A stretch of 17,231 nucleotides of DNA from NCBI GenBank assembly GCA_045114665.1, contig JBGUKW010000309.1, positions 1 to 17,231 on the forward strand. Direction: 5' to 3'. A program made the translations under genes and the position numbers. The notes beneath the pieces were generated by a model. That model saw only the letters and a list, made by a program, of their open reading frames with translations. It was not told where the DNA came from and made no database searches. Origin of the DNA: CADAWZ01 sp045114665. GTDB taxonomy: Bacteria > Vulcanimicrobiota > CADAWZ01. Below are positions 8,812-16,867 of the stretch, one piece after another; positions within the stretch are counted from its first letter, which is position 1; each line of letters begins with the position of its first letter.

Positions 8812-8855
8812 AAAGCGAAGACCATTTTATTTTTAAATAGGTCTTCGCTTTTTTT
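8812..8855 (+). terminator. Strong intrinsic terminator after the 118-aa gene
   Basis: A 12-bp perfect stem AAAGCGAAGACC / GGTCTTCGCTTT with a 16-nt AT loop runs directly into a T tract. It ends the small monocistronic transcript and separates it from the A2M-like gene. Confidence 0.92.
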
Positions 8856-8900
8856 GTCATGACCCCTAAAATTTATATAAAAATATTATGTGAGTTTAAA

Positions 8901-11900
8901 ATGACCAAAAAAATATTTTACTTTTTATTATTTATCACAATATTATTGCCAGACAAAATCTTTGCTACTGAAATTTTTATTCCCAAAACTGTTTTAGTCA
9001 ATCGTCCAATCTCAACAGCAGTTTTGTTGGGAAAAGATGAAAAAGAATCCAAAATAACTGTTTCTATTTATGATAAAGATAAAAGAATGCTGTCATTTGC
9101 GGAATACAAGACAGATAACAATGGATTTGGAACAGAAAAAATGCGTGGAATATCACAAACAGGAAAATATTCTGCAGAATTGACTATTGATGACGGAAAT
9201 CAATTCAAAAAGAAAGCATTTGAGATAGAAGTTATAAATAAAAACAATATCTATTTGACAGCTAAAGAAATAAATAATGAAAAAGAAAGTAAAATAATTA
9301 TATTTGGTTATACGGAAAATCTCTCAAATAACAAACCCATAAATTGTAATATTAAATGCACATTACAAGATAAAGAAGGAAATCAAATAATAAAAAATGA
9401 TACAACTGAAAATGGTTCTTATATATTTGAAATAGATACTCCAAAAATATTTAAAGGCAAAAAAATTGATATAATTGTTTCAACAGAACATTCATCAGAG
9501 ACAAAAACATTACAATTACAAAAAAATATGGCTTATGCTACATTTTTAACATCAAAATTTCCTAACATCACATTTAAAGCAAAATATGCCGATGGTCGCC
9601 CTGCTTCAAATATAAAAACAGATATTGGTGTAAAAATAGGAAAAGACAAAAAAATTTTTTCAAGAAAGACAAATATTGAGGGGGAATATACTTTTCAACT
9701 CGATTATACAAAACAGAATGCCCCTATAAATTTATATGCTCAAATAAATATATCTGGAGAAAAAATTACGATTGAAAAAGAAATAAAATATTCCGATATT
9801 CCCCAAAAAGATAATAACTCCAAAATTATAAATCCTGAAAGAAAAATTTTTTTAGATCAAAATTCTATAAATGTTGAAATAAATGACCATGAAAAAAATG
9901 GTGTTTTATTAAACATATTTAGAGATGGTTTTCTATCTGAATCAAAATTTATTTTATCAAAAACAGGAAAAGACAATTTTTCATTATCTCCTGAAAACAC
10001 CTCAAAAAATGTTGAGATAATGGCTCGAACAAAATTAGGAAAAATAGAAAAAACAAAATTATTTATAAGACAAAATACAAATGCTTCATTTGAAAAAATA
10101 AAAAAGACAATAAATCCTGGTGAACCGTTAAAAATAACAGGAAAGACAAATGATGAATTTGCTGTTTTATTTCTTTCTACCGAAGAAAACTCAGAAGATG
10201 ACAGAAATATATCTTTTAACAACTTAAACATTGATGAAAACGGAAAAATAGATGAATATATAAATATTCCAAGTGAATCTTTTTCTGTGTATATTTCAAT
10301 ATATGACAAATTCGGAAATAAAATTCACAGCTATAAGACTACAACAAATAACAAATATTCAATAAGTCTTCCTGCTCTCCAACATAAAACTTTTTATGTT
10401 GGAGATCATATTATGTTTCCTGTCAAATTTTCCAATTACACAAAAAATACATATCTTTCTTCAATAGTTATATCTGACAGAAAATCAATAAAAGTTTTAC
10501 CAAATAGCAAACAGGTTAAAATAAATCCTTATGTTTCTGGATATACATATTTTCCTATGATTTTTGAAAAAGAAGATAACAATTTAAAAATAGCTGTCGG
10601 AGCAAGATCAGAGGGAGAATACAGAGAAACAAGAGGGGTTCTTACAGTCATTCCCAACATGTATATCGAAACTTCTTCATTTTTCAGTGAATTAAAAGAT
10701 AAATATACAAATAACGAGAAAGAAAATGCTAATTATGAAATTGAAATATATCCTTCAATAAATTCAATAATAGAAAATGCTTGTAGAAAACAGTATAACA
10801 AGCCTAAAATACTATGTGGTGAGCTTATAGGTCAAAAAATGCTTGGAGTGTTTTTAAAAAATGGAATAAACATATCTGAACTAACAAAAAAAATAAACAA
10901 GGACGGAAGTTTTCCAAATATTGATGAATCGGATCCAATAATATCATCTTTTGTCCTTAGAATGACAGCTCGAAATAAAAATCTTTCAAAAATTTCAGAA
11001 AAAACCAAAGAATATTTAAAAGAATCAATAAAATCATTGGACGAGGAAAAGAAAAGTCTTGTTTTATACAATATCTATATGGCAGGCTATGAAGTAAAAG
11101 AATTTGGCAAACAAATTGATATAAAAGATGATGAAAATCCTGCAGTATATGTCATTAAATCAAAAATAAACAATAAACCTATCAATATAGAAAAACTAAA
11201 AAATAAATTGATGTCTTTTAAAGATGAGATGTATTTTTCAGGAAAATCTCCAATAGCTAAAGACATCTTACAACGCCAAGCTGACCTTGATGTAACATCT
11301 ATTGCTGTTATGTTACTTGACAAAAAAGAAATCGAACAATTAGAAGCAAAAAAAATAACTTCATATTTGATCAATTCAAGACTTCAAGACGGAACTTGGG
11401 GAAATTCAATTAGAACTTGGATTGTATTGTCTGCATTAAAAAATTTAGATAACGGAAATAAATTTACAGGTGATATAACAATAAGTGAAACCAATGGAGA
11501 TGAAATAAAAGAAAAATTTAATGAAGATGAAAATATAAAACATATAACAACAAATAAATTGTCAAGTATAACCTGCAGTGAAGAAAATACACCTTATATT
11601 TTTATAAAAAAAGAAAAATATATAAAAGAACTTCCACTAATAACAAAAAAAATAACAACAAATTTTTCTAAAACAACGGCAATAAAAAAGGGAGAAATAA
11701 TAAATTGTTGTCTAAAATGGGATATGCCTCAAAACAACAAATATAATTATATAAAATTCAATATTCCATGGGGAATGAAAATAAAAGAAGATATATTACA
11801 AACAAAAAATCCAACAATTCAAACTTATGAAATTATTGGAGATGATGTAATATTTTTGACAACCTCCGAAAAAGGAGAGATAAATCTTGGATTAAAAGCC

Positions 11901-12005
11901 ATTTATCCCTGTAAAATTACAGCAAAAGGTGCTGAAATCCAAAATTGTATAAACCAAGAGATAAAAGGACAGAGCAAAAATATCCAGTTAGAGATTGCAG
12001 AGTAA
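8901..12005 (+). CDS. Secreted alpha-2-macroglobulin-like protein lacking the thioester motif
   Basis: With the ATG at 8901 the product has 1034 residues and a Sec signal peptide: Lys-Lys, a hydrophobic core and a predicted cut after IFA at residue 22. The frame opens earlier, at 8859, but that ATG lies right behind a terminator, has no ribosome site and would bury the signal. Repeated beta-sandwich (MG-like) stretches fill the first ~600 residues. Near 490, LPALQHKTFYVGDHIMFPVK resembles the bacterial A2M segment with its VGD core. About 625-880 resembles the helical thioester domain (INKDGSFPN near 663, SRLQDGTWGNSIRTWIVLSA near 830). The expected CxEQ thioester is not visible. The matching area reads ENACRKQ / ILCGELIGQ, so covalent trapping is unlikely. 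No lipobox and no pbpC neighbour, unlike many bacterial A2Ms. The family call rests on recalled patterns. Confidence 0.6.
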   Translation: MTKKIFYFLLFITILLPDKIFATEIFIPKTVLVNRPISTAVLLGKDEKESKITVSIYDKDKRMLSFAEYKTDNNGFGTEKMRGISQTGKYSAELTIDDGNQFKKKAFEIEVINKNNIYLTAKEINNEKESKIIIFGYTENLSNNKPINCNIKCTLQDKEGNQIIKNDTTENGSYIFEIDTPKIFKGKKIDIIVSTEHSSETKTLQLQKNMAYATFLTSKFPNITFKAKYADGRPASNIKTDIGVKIGKDKKIFSRKTNIEGEYTFQLDYTKQNAPINLYAQINISGEKITIEKEIKYSDIPQKDNNSKIINPERKIFLDQNSINVEINDHEKNGVLLNIFRDGFLSESKFILSKTGKDNFSLSPENTSKNVEIMARTKLGKIEKTKLFIRQNTNASFEKIKKTINPGEPLKITGKTNDEFAVLFLSTEENSEDDRNISFNNLNIDENGKIDEYINIPSESFSVYISIYDKFGNKIHSYKTTTNNKYSISLPALQHKTFYVGDHIMFPVKFSNYTKNTYLSSIVISDRKSIKVLPNSKQVKINPYVSGYTYFPMIFEKEDNNLKIAVGARSEGEYRETRGVLTVIPNMYIETSSFFSELKDKYTNNEKENANYEIEIYPSINSIIENACRKQYNKPKILCGELIGQKMLGVFLKNGINISELTKKINKDGSFPNIDESDPIISSFVLRMTARNKNLSKISEKTKEYLKESIKSLDEEKKSLVLYNIYMAGYEVKEFGKQIDIKDDENPAVYVIKSKINNKPINIEKLKNKLMSFKDEMYFSGKSPIAKDILQRQADLDVTSIAVMLLDKKEIEQLEAKKITSYLINSRLQDGTWGNSIRTWIVLSALKNLDNGNKFTGDITISETNGDEIKEKFNEDENIKHITTNKLSSITCSEENTPYIFIKKEKYIKELPLITKKITTNFSKTTAIKKGEIINCCLKWDMPQNNKYNYIKFNIPWGMKIKEDILQTKNPTIQTYEIIGDDVIFLTTSEKGEINLGLKAIYPCKITAKGAEIQNCINQEIKGQSKNIQLEIAE

Positions 12006-12074
12006 AGAATAATGTATTTTTTAAACATAATTATGAATTTAAATAATAAATACTACTAAAATAACATAAAATAA

Positions 12075-12109
12075 AAATAACAGGTTATCTGTAAGATAGC
12101 TTGTTATTT
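12075..12109 (+). terminator. Hairpin after the A2M-like gene, probable weak terminator
   Basis: A 16-bp stem (with two G-T wobbles) and a 3-nt GTA loop: AATAACAGGTTATCT pairs with AGATAGCTTGTTATT. The downstream run TTATTTATTA is only moderately T-rich, so termination may be partial and some transcription may continue into the next gene. It lies about 70 nt after the stop codon of the A2M-like gene. Confidence 0.55.
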
Positions 12110-12139
12110 ATTACAAATTATCCACAAAAAGGACATAGA

Positions 12140-13549
12140 ATGACTAATTTTAGATTAAATCAAGAAAATTTGAAGATAAAAAATCTCAATTTTAACATAG
12201 AGATAAAACTATTGGATTCAAATTTTGAAGAAATAAAAAAAATAACTGATGAAGAGGTATTTTGGAAAAAAGCACAATTAATATTTGAATCAATTATAAA
12301 ATTGCATAGATATGACAATATAATTTCTAAACCTTTCCATGACCGTAAATTCCATGAACTTATTTATATTCGCAAATTATGTGAAATAATAGAAGAGTAT
12401 TTTTTAGGTATAAAAATTATAAAAAATGAAAATCCAAATAACGAATCACTTGCCAAAATATACCAAAATAAATTTTATGAACCATATATTGCTATTTTAG
12501 ACCTCGATTGTGAAGCTCATACAAGAGTATTTTTAACAGAAGAAACACCACAGACAAGAAAAGATTTAAAATTTTCTAAAAATTTTAAAAACTTTAAAAT
12601 TCGTATTGAAAATGGTTTTCCAATAGACAATATAGAAGATGCCATTATAAAATGGGCAAATGAAATCAATGAAGATGGAATAACTAATTGGGATTATGCA
12701 AAAAAAATCTATAGAATTGTAACTAACTTTAAAGGTAAGTTCAAATCAAAAAATGACAAATTTAAATCGTACAGCAAATTAGATAAATTAGAAAAACTTT
12801 ACTATAATTATTTTCACATTGACGACTCTTTTATAAATAAATTCAAAAAAAGATTAAAATCAAATAATAGATTGCACAAATTCAAACTTAGAAAACTATC
12901 TTTTACATCTCCAATAATAAAATTTTCTCAAAATAATATAACTCTTCCAAAAAATTTTAATCTTATTGACGAACTTAGCAATATTAGAAACTTAACTGGG
13001 GAAGTTCAGGGCATACATTGGCGTAATGAAAAGAAAAATTCTATTCAATTCATAGAAAACATAATGTGGGATAGAACAATAAAAGTATTTAAAAAGCTAC
13101 GAATTATAAATAAGTATTATAAAATAGAAAATTTTGTTTTTGATTACATATTGTATTGGCTAAGTTTTGATAGCATTTTTAGAATATTATTTAGTTATGA
13201 CAATAGATTAGAATATCGCACTTGGAATTTTAATCAAAGTTTTATAGCTTCAACAGATTTTCTCGATCCTATCGATCCCAATATCAGAATTTATGACGAA
13301 TCTTTAAATGAAGTCGGAAAATTGTTTATAACAAAGGAAATTCCACAAACTGAATCTGATTTGAGATTTTTTGAAGATTCAAATAAAGACATAAAACCCA
13401 AAATATTAAGTGATATTATAAAATTTGCAAATACTGATAATAATTGGGAAAAAGTAAAGGATTATTGGAGAGAAAGACATTTTATAGATGATGAAGAAAG
13501 GAATTATCCTTGGTTCAAATCAAAAGATGATACTTTTTCAATAAAATAA
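12140..13549 (+). CDS. Orphan 469-aa protein with an internal duplication
   Basis: Not recognised. The ATG at 12140 is chosen because AAAGGA lies at good distance upstream; an upstream TTG at 12101 is inside a hairpin and has no ribosome site. There is no signal peptide or clear membrane helix. The protein is rich in Lys, Asn, Ile and Phe with many aromatic residues. A module appears twice, at about 120-208 and 385-466. Shared landmarks are T-x-E-x-PQT-x-x-DL-[KR]-F (residues 133 and 398), II-K-[WF]-AN, NW-[DE], and FKSK-[ND]-D-x-F (residues 201 and 459). The two copies differ enough to be an old duplication. The gene is strongly AT-biased, stands alone between two terminators, and has no partner that hints at a role. 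It could be lineage-specific or acquired; no function is proposed. Confidence 0.8.
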   Translation: MTNFRLNQENLKIKNLNFNIEIKLLDSNFEEIKKITDEEVFWKKAQLIFESIIKLHRYDNIISKPFHDRKFHELIYIRKLCEIIEEYFLGIKIIKNENPNNESLAKIYQNKFYEPYIAILDLDCEAHTRVFLTEETPQTRKDLKFSKNFKNFKIRIENGFPIDNIEDAIIKWANEINEDGITNWDYAKKIYRIVTNFKGKFKSKNDKFKSYSKLDKLEKLYYNYFHIDDSFINKFKKRLKSNNRLHKFKLRKLSFTSPIIKFSQNNITLPKNFNLIDELSNIRNLTGEVQGIHWRNEKKNSIQFIENIMWDRTIKVFKKLRIINKYYKIENFVFDYILYWLSFDSIFRILFSYDNRLEYRTWNFNQSFIASTDFLDPIDPNIRIYDESLNEVGKLFITKEIPQTESDLRFFEDSNKDIKPKILSDIIKFANTDNNWEKVKDYWRERHFIDDEERNYPWFKSKDDTFSIK

Positions 13550-13556
13550 ATTTTTA

Positions 13557-13591
13557 AAAATTGCCTGTAAATAGCCATTACAGGCAATTTT
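13557..13591. terminator. Bidirectional terminator between convergent genes
   Basis: A perfect 14-bp stem AAAATTGCCTGTAA / TTACAGGCAATTTT with a 7-nt loop lies 7 nt after the stop of the 469-aa gene and 8 nt before the end of the PHP gene. The A run on one side and T run on the other serve both strands. Confidence 0.88.
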
Positions 13592-13599
13592 ATATTAAG

Positions 13600-14445
13600 C
13601 TAACAATTTGCCCATTTGTTTTTAAGGTCATAGAGTTCTTTTAACTGCTCGACACTATGGCTGTCGCTTCCCTGTGAATATTCTATCTCAGGGAACAATT
13701 TTTCAAGACTTGAAATAAATTCACTTGCTTTTACTTCATCATATTTATATGATTGAACATAGGCATAAGGATAATGTAGTTCAATACCATCTAATCCTTT
13801 ATTTGTGAGTGTGTTTATTATATTTACAATGTCGTCATATTCATAGTCATAAACACCTGGATGAGCTAAAAATGCTTTTCCACCTGCTTTATGGATAAGT
13901 TTTACAGCTTCTCTTGCATTTATTCTTTCAATATCGTTATTTGGTATTGATTTTAGGAAATTATTTGCTTCCTTGTATTCTGCAAATATTTTTTTATCCA
14001 AAAGTGGATGGACTATATGTGGTTTTAGATATGTTTTGCAAGTGTCATTGAATATTTCTTCTTCTGTTATCGTATTTTCTCCAAATTTTTCATTTACAGC
14101 AGAAATATATTTTTTTATCCTATTTTTTCTTTGGATTTGAATATTTGAAACATATTCTTTTAATTCCTTATCTTCAGGATCAAAACCATAGCCGAGTATT
14201 TCAATAATAAACTTGTCAGCAAAAATACAGTCAAGCTCTATTCCTGAATATATTGTAAGATTTCCAAAAGTCAATTTACCTTTTTCTTTTTTATCAGCTT
14301 CTTTGGAAATTACAACATAAGAATCAAAAGCATCATGGTCTGTTATACTTGCCTCATTAACTCCTAATTCGATCAATTTATTTATCATTTCCATAGGCGT
14401 ATTTTTGCCATCAGAAATATTTGTGTGAAGATGTAAATCTTTCAT
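13600..14445 (-). CDS. PHP-domain metal-dependent phosphoesterase (RNase AM / YciV-like)
   Basis: A 281-residue PHP-fold enzyme. Metal-ligand motifs occur in the usual order: DLHLHTNISDG at the N-terminus, ITDHDAFDSY (~35-45), SGIELDC with its Glu (~68), LKPHIVHPLL (~145), AFLAHPGVYDY (~195) and GSDSHS near the C-terminus. Size and order match the TrpH/YciV group, whose studied members hydrolyse 3',5'-nucleoside bisphosphates or trim RNA 5' ends. The precise substrate cannot be read from the sequence. The frame continues upstream to 14505, but AGAGGAG lies just before the ATG at 14445 and the product then begins in the classical way (MKDLHLHT). The start is 13 nt after the stop of the secreted-protein gene, and the ribosome site abuts that stop, so the two are probably translationally coupled. 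Confidence 0.9.
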   Translation of the reverse strand: MKDLHLHTNISDGKNTPMEMINKLIELGVNEASITDHDAFDSYVVISKEADKKEKGKLTFGNLTIYSGIELDCIFADKFIIEILGYGFDPEDKELKEYVSNIQIQRKNRIKKYISAVNEKFGENTITEEEIFNDTCKTYLKPHIVHPLLDKKIFAEYKEANNFLKSIPNNDIERINAREAVKLIHKAGGKAFLAHPGVYDYEYDDIVNIINTLTNKGLDGIELHYPYAYVQSYKYDEVKASEFISSLEKLFPEIEYSQGSDSHSVEQLKELYDLKNKWANC

Positions 14446-14458
14446 ATTTTTTCTCCTC

Positions 14459-14911
14459 TTATTCTCTAAACCCAGTAAATACCCATTTATAAGGTTCTTT
14501 GCCATGCAATCTATTATATTTATTTAAGGACTTTACCAAAAACAATGTGGCAAACTTATAATGTTCTGCAGAGGCATCTAAACTTTCACAAATTCCAAGA
14601 GTACCTCCAAAATTATTCATTGAACCTATTGTCCCTGCATATTCTCCAAATTTTTCAACTGTTTTTATATATCTATCAAAATCTTCTAAAATTCTTTTTT
14701 CTGTTATTTGACTTCTAAAAGTCTTTGATACATTTTCAAACTCTCTTTTCCAAGCCTTGTAATACATATTTGAAAGTTTATTTATAGAGGCTTGAGAATT
14801 ATCAGAAATTTCAACAGTATTAAAAATCTCATCTATAGGATTTGACTCTTCAGCAAAAACTGGAACAAAACAAATTAACAAAAAAAATAAAAAAGCAGAA
14901 AAATATTTCAA
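14459..14911 (-). CDS. Small secreted protein of unknown function, TTG start
   Basis: The frame opens at an ATG at 14950, but the only Shine-Dalgarno, AAGGAGG (14923-14917), sits 5 nt before a TTG at 14911. Starting there gives 150 residues with a clean signal peptide: a short Lys-containing start, a strongly hydrophobic core FLFFLLICFVP and a predicted cut after VFA at residue 20. No lipobox is present. The mature part is helical and charged (KLSNMYYKAWKREFENVSK, EDFDRYIKTVEKFGEYAG), then GSMNNFGGTLGICESLDAS. Length and pattern are loosely like LprI/DUF1311-type periplasmic proteins, which is only a guess. It heads a two-gene minus-strand operon with the PHP phosphoesterase and is divergent from gpmI. 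Confidence 0.75.
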   Translation of the reverse strand: MKYFSAFLFFLLICFVPVFAEESNPIDEIFNTVEISDNSQASINKLSNMYYKAWKREFENVSKTFRSQITEKRILEDFDRYIKTVEKFGEYAGTIGSMNNFGGTLGICESLDASAEHYKFATLFLVKSLNKYNRLHGKEPYKWVFTGFRE

Positions 14912-15023
14912 ATTCTCCTCCTTAAAATTTGCATTTTTTTTTAAAAACATATATAATGTATTAATATTCTAAAAAAATAAAAAAATTACTTTTTTTATAT
15001 ACAAAAACATGACGGAGGCGGAA
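14908..15023. promoter_or_regulatory. Divergent promoter region for gpmI and the secreted-protein/PHP operon
   Basis: On the plus strand TTGCAT (14929-14934), a 17-nt spacer starting with a T run, and a perfect TATAAT (14952-14957) form the likely gpmI promoter. The same elements and spacing recur before the FmdB gene. Two ribosome sites that decide starts lie at the ends: AAGGAGG on the minus strand (14923-14917, before the TTG at 14911) and GGAGG on the plus strand (15014-15018, before the GTG at 15024). No clear minus-strand promoter was picked out. Confidence 0.6.
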
Positions 15024-16544
15024 GTGAAACCAGTTTGTCTTATAATCAGAGATGGTTGGGGAATAAACCCATGCACAGATAATGAAAAAGAGGGAAATGC
15101 TACAAAATTGACAGCAACCCCTGTAATGACATCAATCCTCGAAAAATATCCACATTCAATGCTAAAATGCAGTGGATTAGATGTAGGGCTTGCAGAAGGA
15201 TTTCAGGGAAATTCAGAAGTAGGACATCTAAACTTAGGTTCTGGAAGAGTTGTTGATGAGATGATGGTAAGAATCAACAAATCAATCACAAATGGTTCTT
15301 TCTTTAAAAATCCTGCCCTTTTAAAAGCTATAGAAAATGTAAAAAAGAACAATTCAAAACTTCATCTAATGGGACTTTTGCAAAATCAGGGCGTACATGC
15401 TATGAACAAACATTTATACGCTCTTTTAAAAATGGCAAAAGAAAACGGCTTGAAGAAAGATCAAGTCTGCATACATATTTTTTCAGACGGAAGAGACACT
15501 CCCCCACAAAGTGCAGAAGAATTTATAGCTGAACTCGAAGAAGAAATGAAAAAAATAGATATGGGTATAATTTCATCTCTCCATGGCAGATATTATGGAA
15601 TGGACAGGGACAACAGATGGGACAGAGTTGCAAAATCATATAATTGTCTTGTAAAATGTGAAGGCGAACGCTTTGAAAATGTCCATGAAGCTGTAAATAA
15701 ATCTTATGAAAACGGAGTAAATGACGAGTTTGTAATTCCATGCATGATTGGCAATTTTGACGGAATAAAAGACGGTGATTCATTTATTCATTTCAACTAC
15801 AGACTTGACAGAGCAAGAGAACTCACACATGCATTCACAGATGAAACTTTTGATGGGTTTGACAGAAAGAAAGTTGACATTGTATATACAGCATTTGCAA
15901 GATATTATGCAGGTGGAACATTTGAAGTAGCATTTGACGAAATCAAGAACAAAAACCTTTTAGGTGAAGTCCTTTCAAAAGCTGGATTAAAACAGTTGAG
16001 AATTGCAGAAACTGAAAAATACGCCCATGTAACATTCTTTTTCAATGGAGGAAATGAAACACCATTTGAAGGTGAAGACAGAATATTAGTTCCTTCTCCA
16101 AAGGTTGCAACATATGATCTCAAACCAAGCATGAGTGCTTATGAAGTTACAGAAAAATTCCTCGAAGCAATGGATAAATATGATGTGATAATATTGAACT
16201 TTGCAAATGGTGATATGGTCGGTCATACAGGAGTTTTGAGTGCTGCAATAGAGGCTGTAAAAGTAGTAGATGAATGTTTAGGTAAAGTTGTAAATGCAGT
16301 TGTTGCCAAAGGCGGAGTTCTTATAGTAACATCAGATCATGGCAATTGTGAAAAGATGAAAGACGGAGATCTTCCATTCACATCACATACCACATTTGAT
16401 GTAACATGTTCTCTTATCAACTACAAAGATGGATATAAACTAAGAGACGGAAGACTTTCAGATGTAGCTCCTACAATTCTTGAGATTTTGAACATAGACA
16501 AACCAGAAGATATGACTGGTGAAAGCCTTCTTGTAAAAGCATAG
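15024..16544 (+). CDS. gpmI: 2,3-bisphosphoglycerate-independent phosphoglycerate mutase
   Basis: Interconverts 3- and 2-phosphoglycerate in glycolysis/gluconeogenesis using two divalent metal ions and a phosphoserine intermediate. Alkaline-phosphatase-superfamily signatures are intact: the N-terminal IIRDGWG, the nucleophile Ser in GNSEVGH (~residue 57), SDGRDTPP (~152), GRYYGMDRDNRWDR (~185), NFANGDMVGHTG (~392) and VTSDHGNCE (~436) followed by SHTT. An ATG at 15009 is in frame, but no ribosome site precedes it. A GGAGG inside those first codons lies 5 nt before the GTG at 15024, and starting there gives VKPVCLIIRDGWG, the usual beginning of the family, and 506 residues, the usual length. 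The gene is monocistronic, with its own promoter and a strong terminator. Confidence 0.95.
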   Translation: MKPVCLIIRDGWGINPCTDNEKEGNATKLTATPVMTSILEKYPHSMLKCSGLDVGLAEGFQGNSEVGHLNLGSGRVVDEMMVRINKSITNGSFFKNPALLKAIENVKKNNSKLHLMGLLQNQGVHAMNKHLYALLKMAKENGLKKDQVCIHIFSDGRDTPPQSAEEFIAELEEEMKKIDMGIISSLHGRYYGMDRDNRWDRVAKSYNCLVKCEGERFENVHEAVNKSYENGVNDEFVIPCMIGNFDGIKDGDSFIHFNYRLDRARELTHAFTDETFDGFDRKKVDIVYTAFARYYAGGTFEVAFDEIKNKNLLGEVLSKAGLKQLRIAETEKYAHVTFFFNGGNETPFEGEDRILVPSPKVATYDLKPSMSAYEVTEKFLEAMDKYDVIILNFANGDMVGHTGVLSAAIEAVKVVDECLGKVVNAVVAKGGVLIVTSDHGNCEKMKDGDLPFTSHTTFDVTCSLINYKDGYKLRDGRLSDVAPTILEILNIDKPEDMTGESLLVKA

Positions 16545-16556
16545 AGTTTTTAATCT

Positions 16557-16604
16557 ATCCCCTTTCCTTGTTTGTAATCAAGGAAAGGGGATTTTTTATT
16601 TTAT
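16557..16604 (+). terminator. Strong intrinsic terminator after gpmI
   Basis: A 14-bp stem ATCCCCTTTCCTTG / CAAGGAAAGGGGAT with an 8-nt loop is followed by TTTTTATTTTATT. It begins 12 nt after the gpmI stop. Confidence 0.95.
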
Positions 16605-16630
16605 TCTGACTAATCTTATTATTGTTTTAT

Positions 16631-16670
16631 AAAAAAAAATCGTGCTGGTAAAATTTTCTACAAACACGAT
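16631..16670 (-). terminator. Minus-strand intrinsic terminator with no visible upstream gene
   Basis: Read on the minus strand, ATCGTG pairs with CACGAT. An inner extension TGTA / TACCA has one bulge. The stem is followed directly by eight to nine T (the A run at 16631-16639 on the plus strand). It would stop a transcript arriving from the right. No minus-strand gene lies there in this window, so it may end an unannotated RNA, be part of a mobile-element relic, or block antisense reading into gpmI. Confidence 0.5.
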
Positions 16671-16730
16671 GACGATTGACATACTCCCCATAAATAAATT
16701 TAGGGGCATTACGGTGCATTTCGGTAATTT
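16671..16730. mobile_element. Possible orphan IS200/IS605-type end (relic or hairpin element)
   Basis: The string ATTGACATACTCCCC, then an imperfect hairpin CCCC-A-TAAA / TTTA-GGGG with a bulged A (16686-16706), then GCATTACGG, resembles the conserved subterminal hairpins I remember at ends of IS200/IS605 (tnpB-bearing) elements. A second short stem ATTAC / GTAAT follows (16708-16728). No tnpA or tnpB is present, and the frame ahead gives no recognisable TnpB tail, so this would be a solo end left by excision or decay. It rests on recalled motif similarity alone. Confidence 0.4.
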
Positions 16731-16867
16731 ATCAGATTAACAAACAGCTGAATTAATAATTTAGCAACAATTTTTAACAAAAAAATTTACAAAAATCGAT
16801 TTTTTCAATAATATTAAGGTAGAAATTTTAACATTAAGCAAATACAATGGAATTATAAATATTTTTT

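Noticed and set aside
8859..8900. Upstream ATG giving a 1048-residue A2M-like protein
   Set aside because: It lies 4 nt after the terminator T run, lacks a ribosome site, and would place 14 residues ahead of a good signal peptide.
9857..11374. Three minus-strand open frames (79-150 codons) opposite the A2M-like gene
   Set aside because: Phe/Ser/Ile-rich shadows of a Lys/Asn/Glu-rich gene, without ribosome sites.
16611..16679. Short plus-strand frame ending at TGA 16677-16679 just ahead of the IS-like hairpin, considered as a TnpB C-terminal remnant
   Set aside because: Only about 21 codons are open and the residues (ending in three Asp) do not resemble a TnpB tail.
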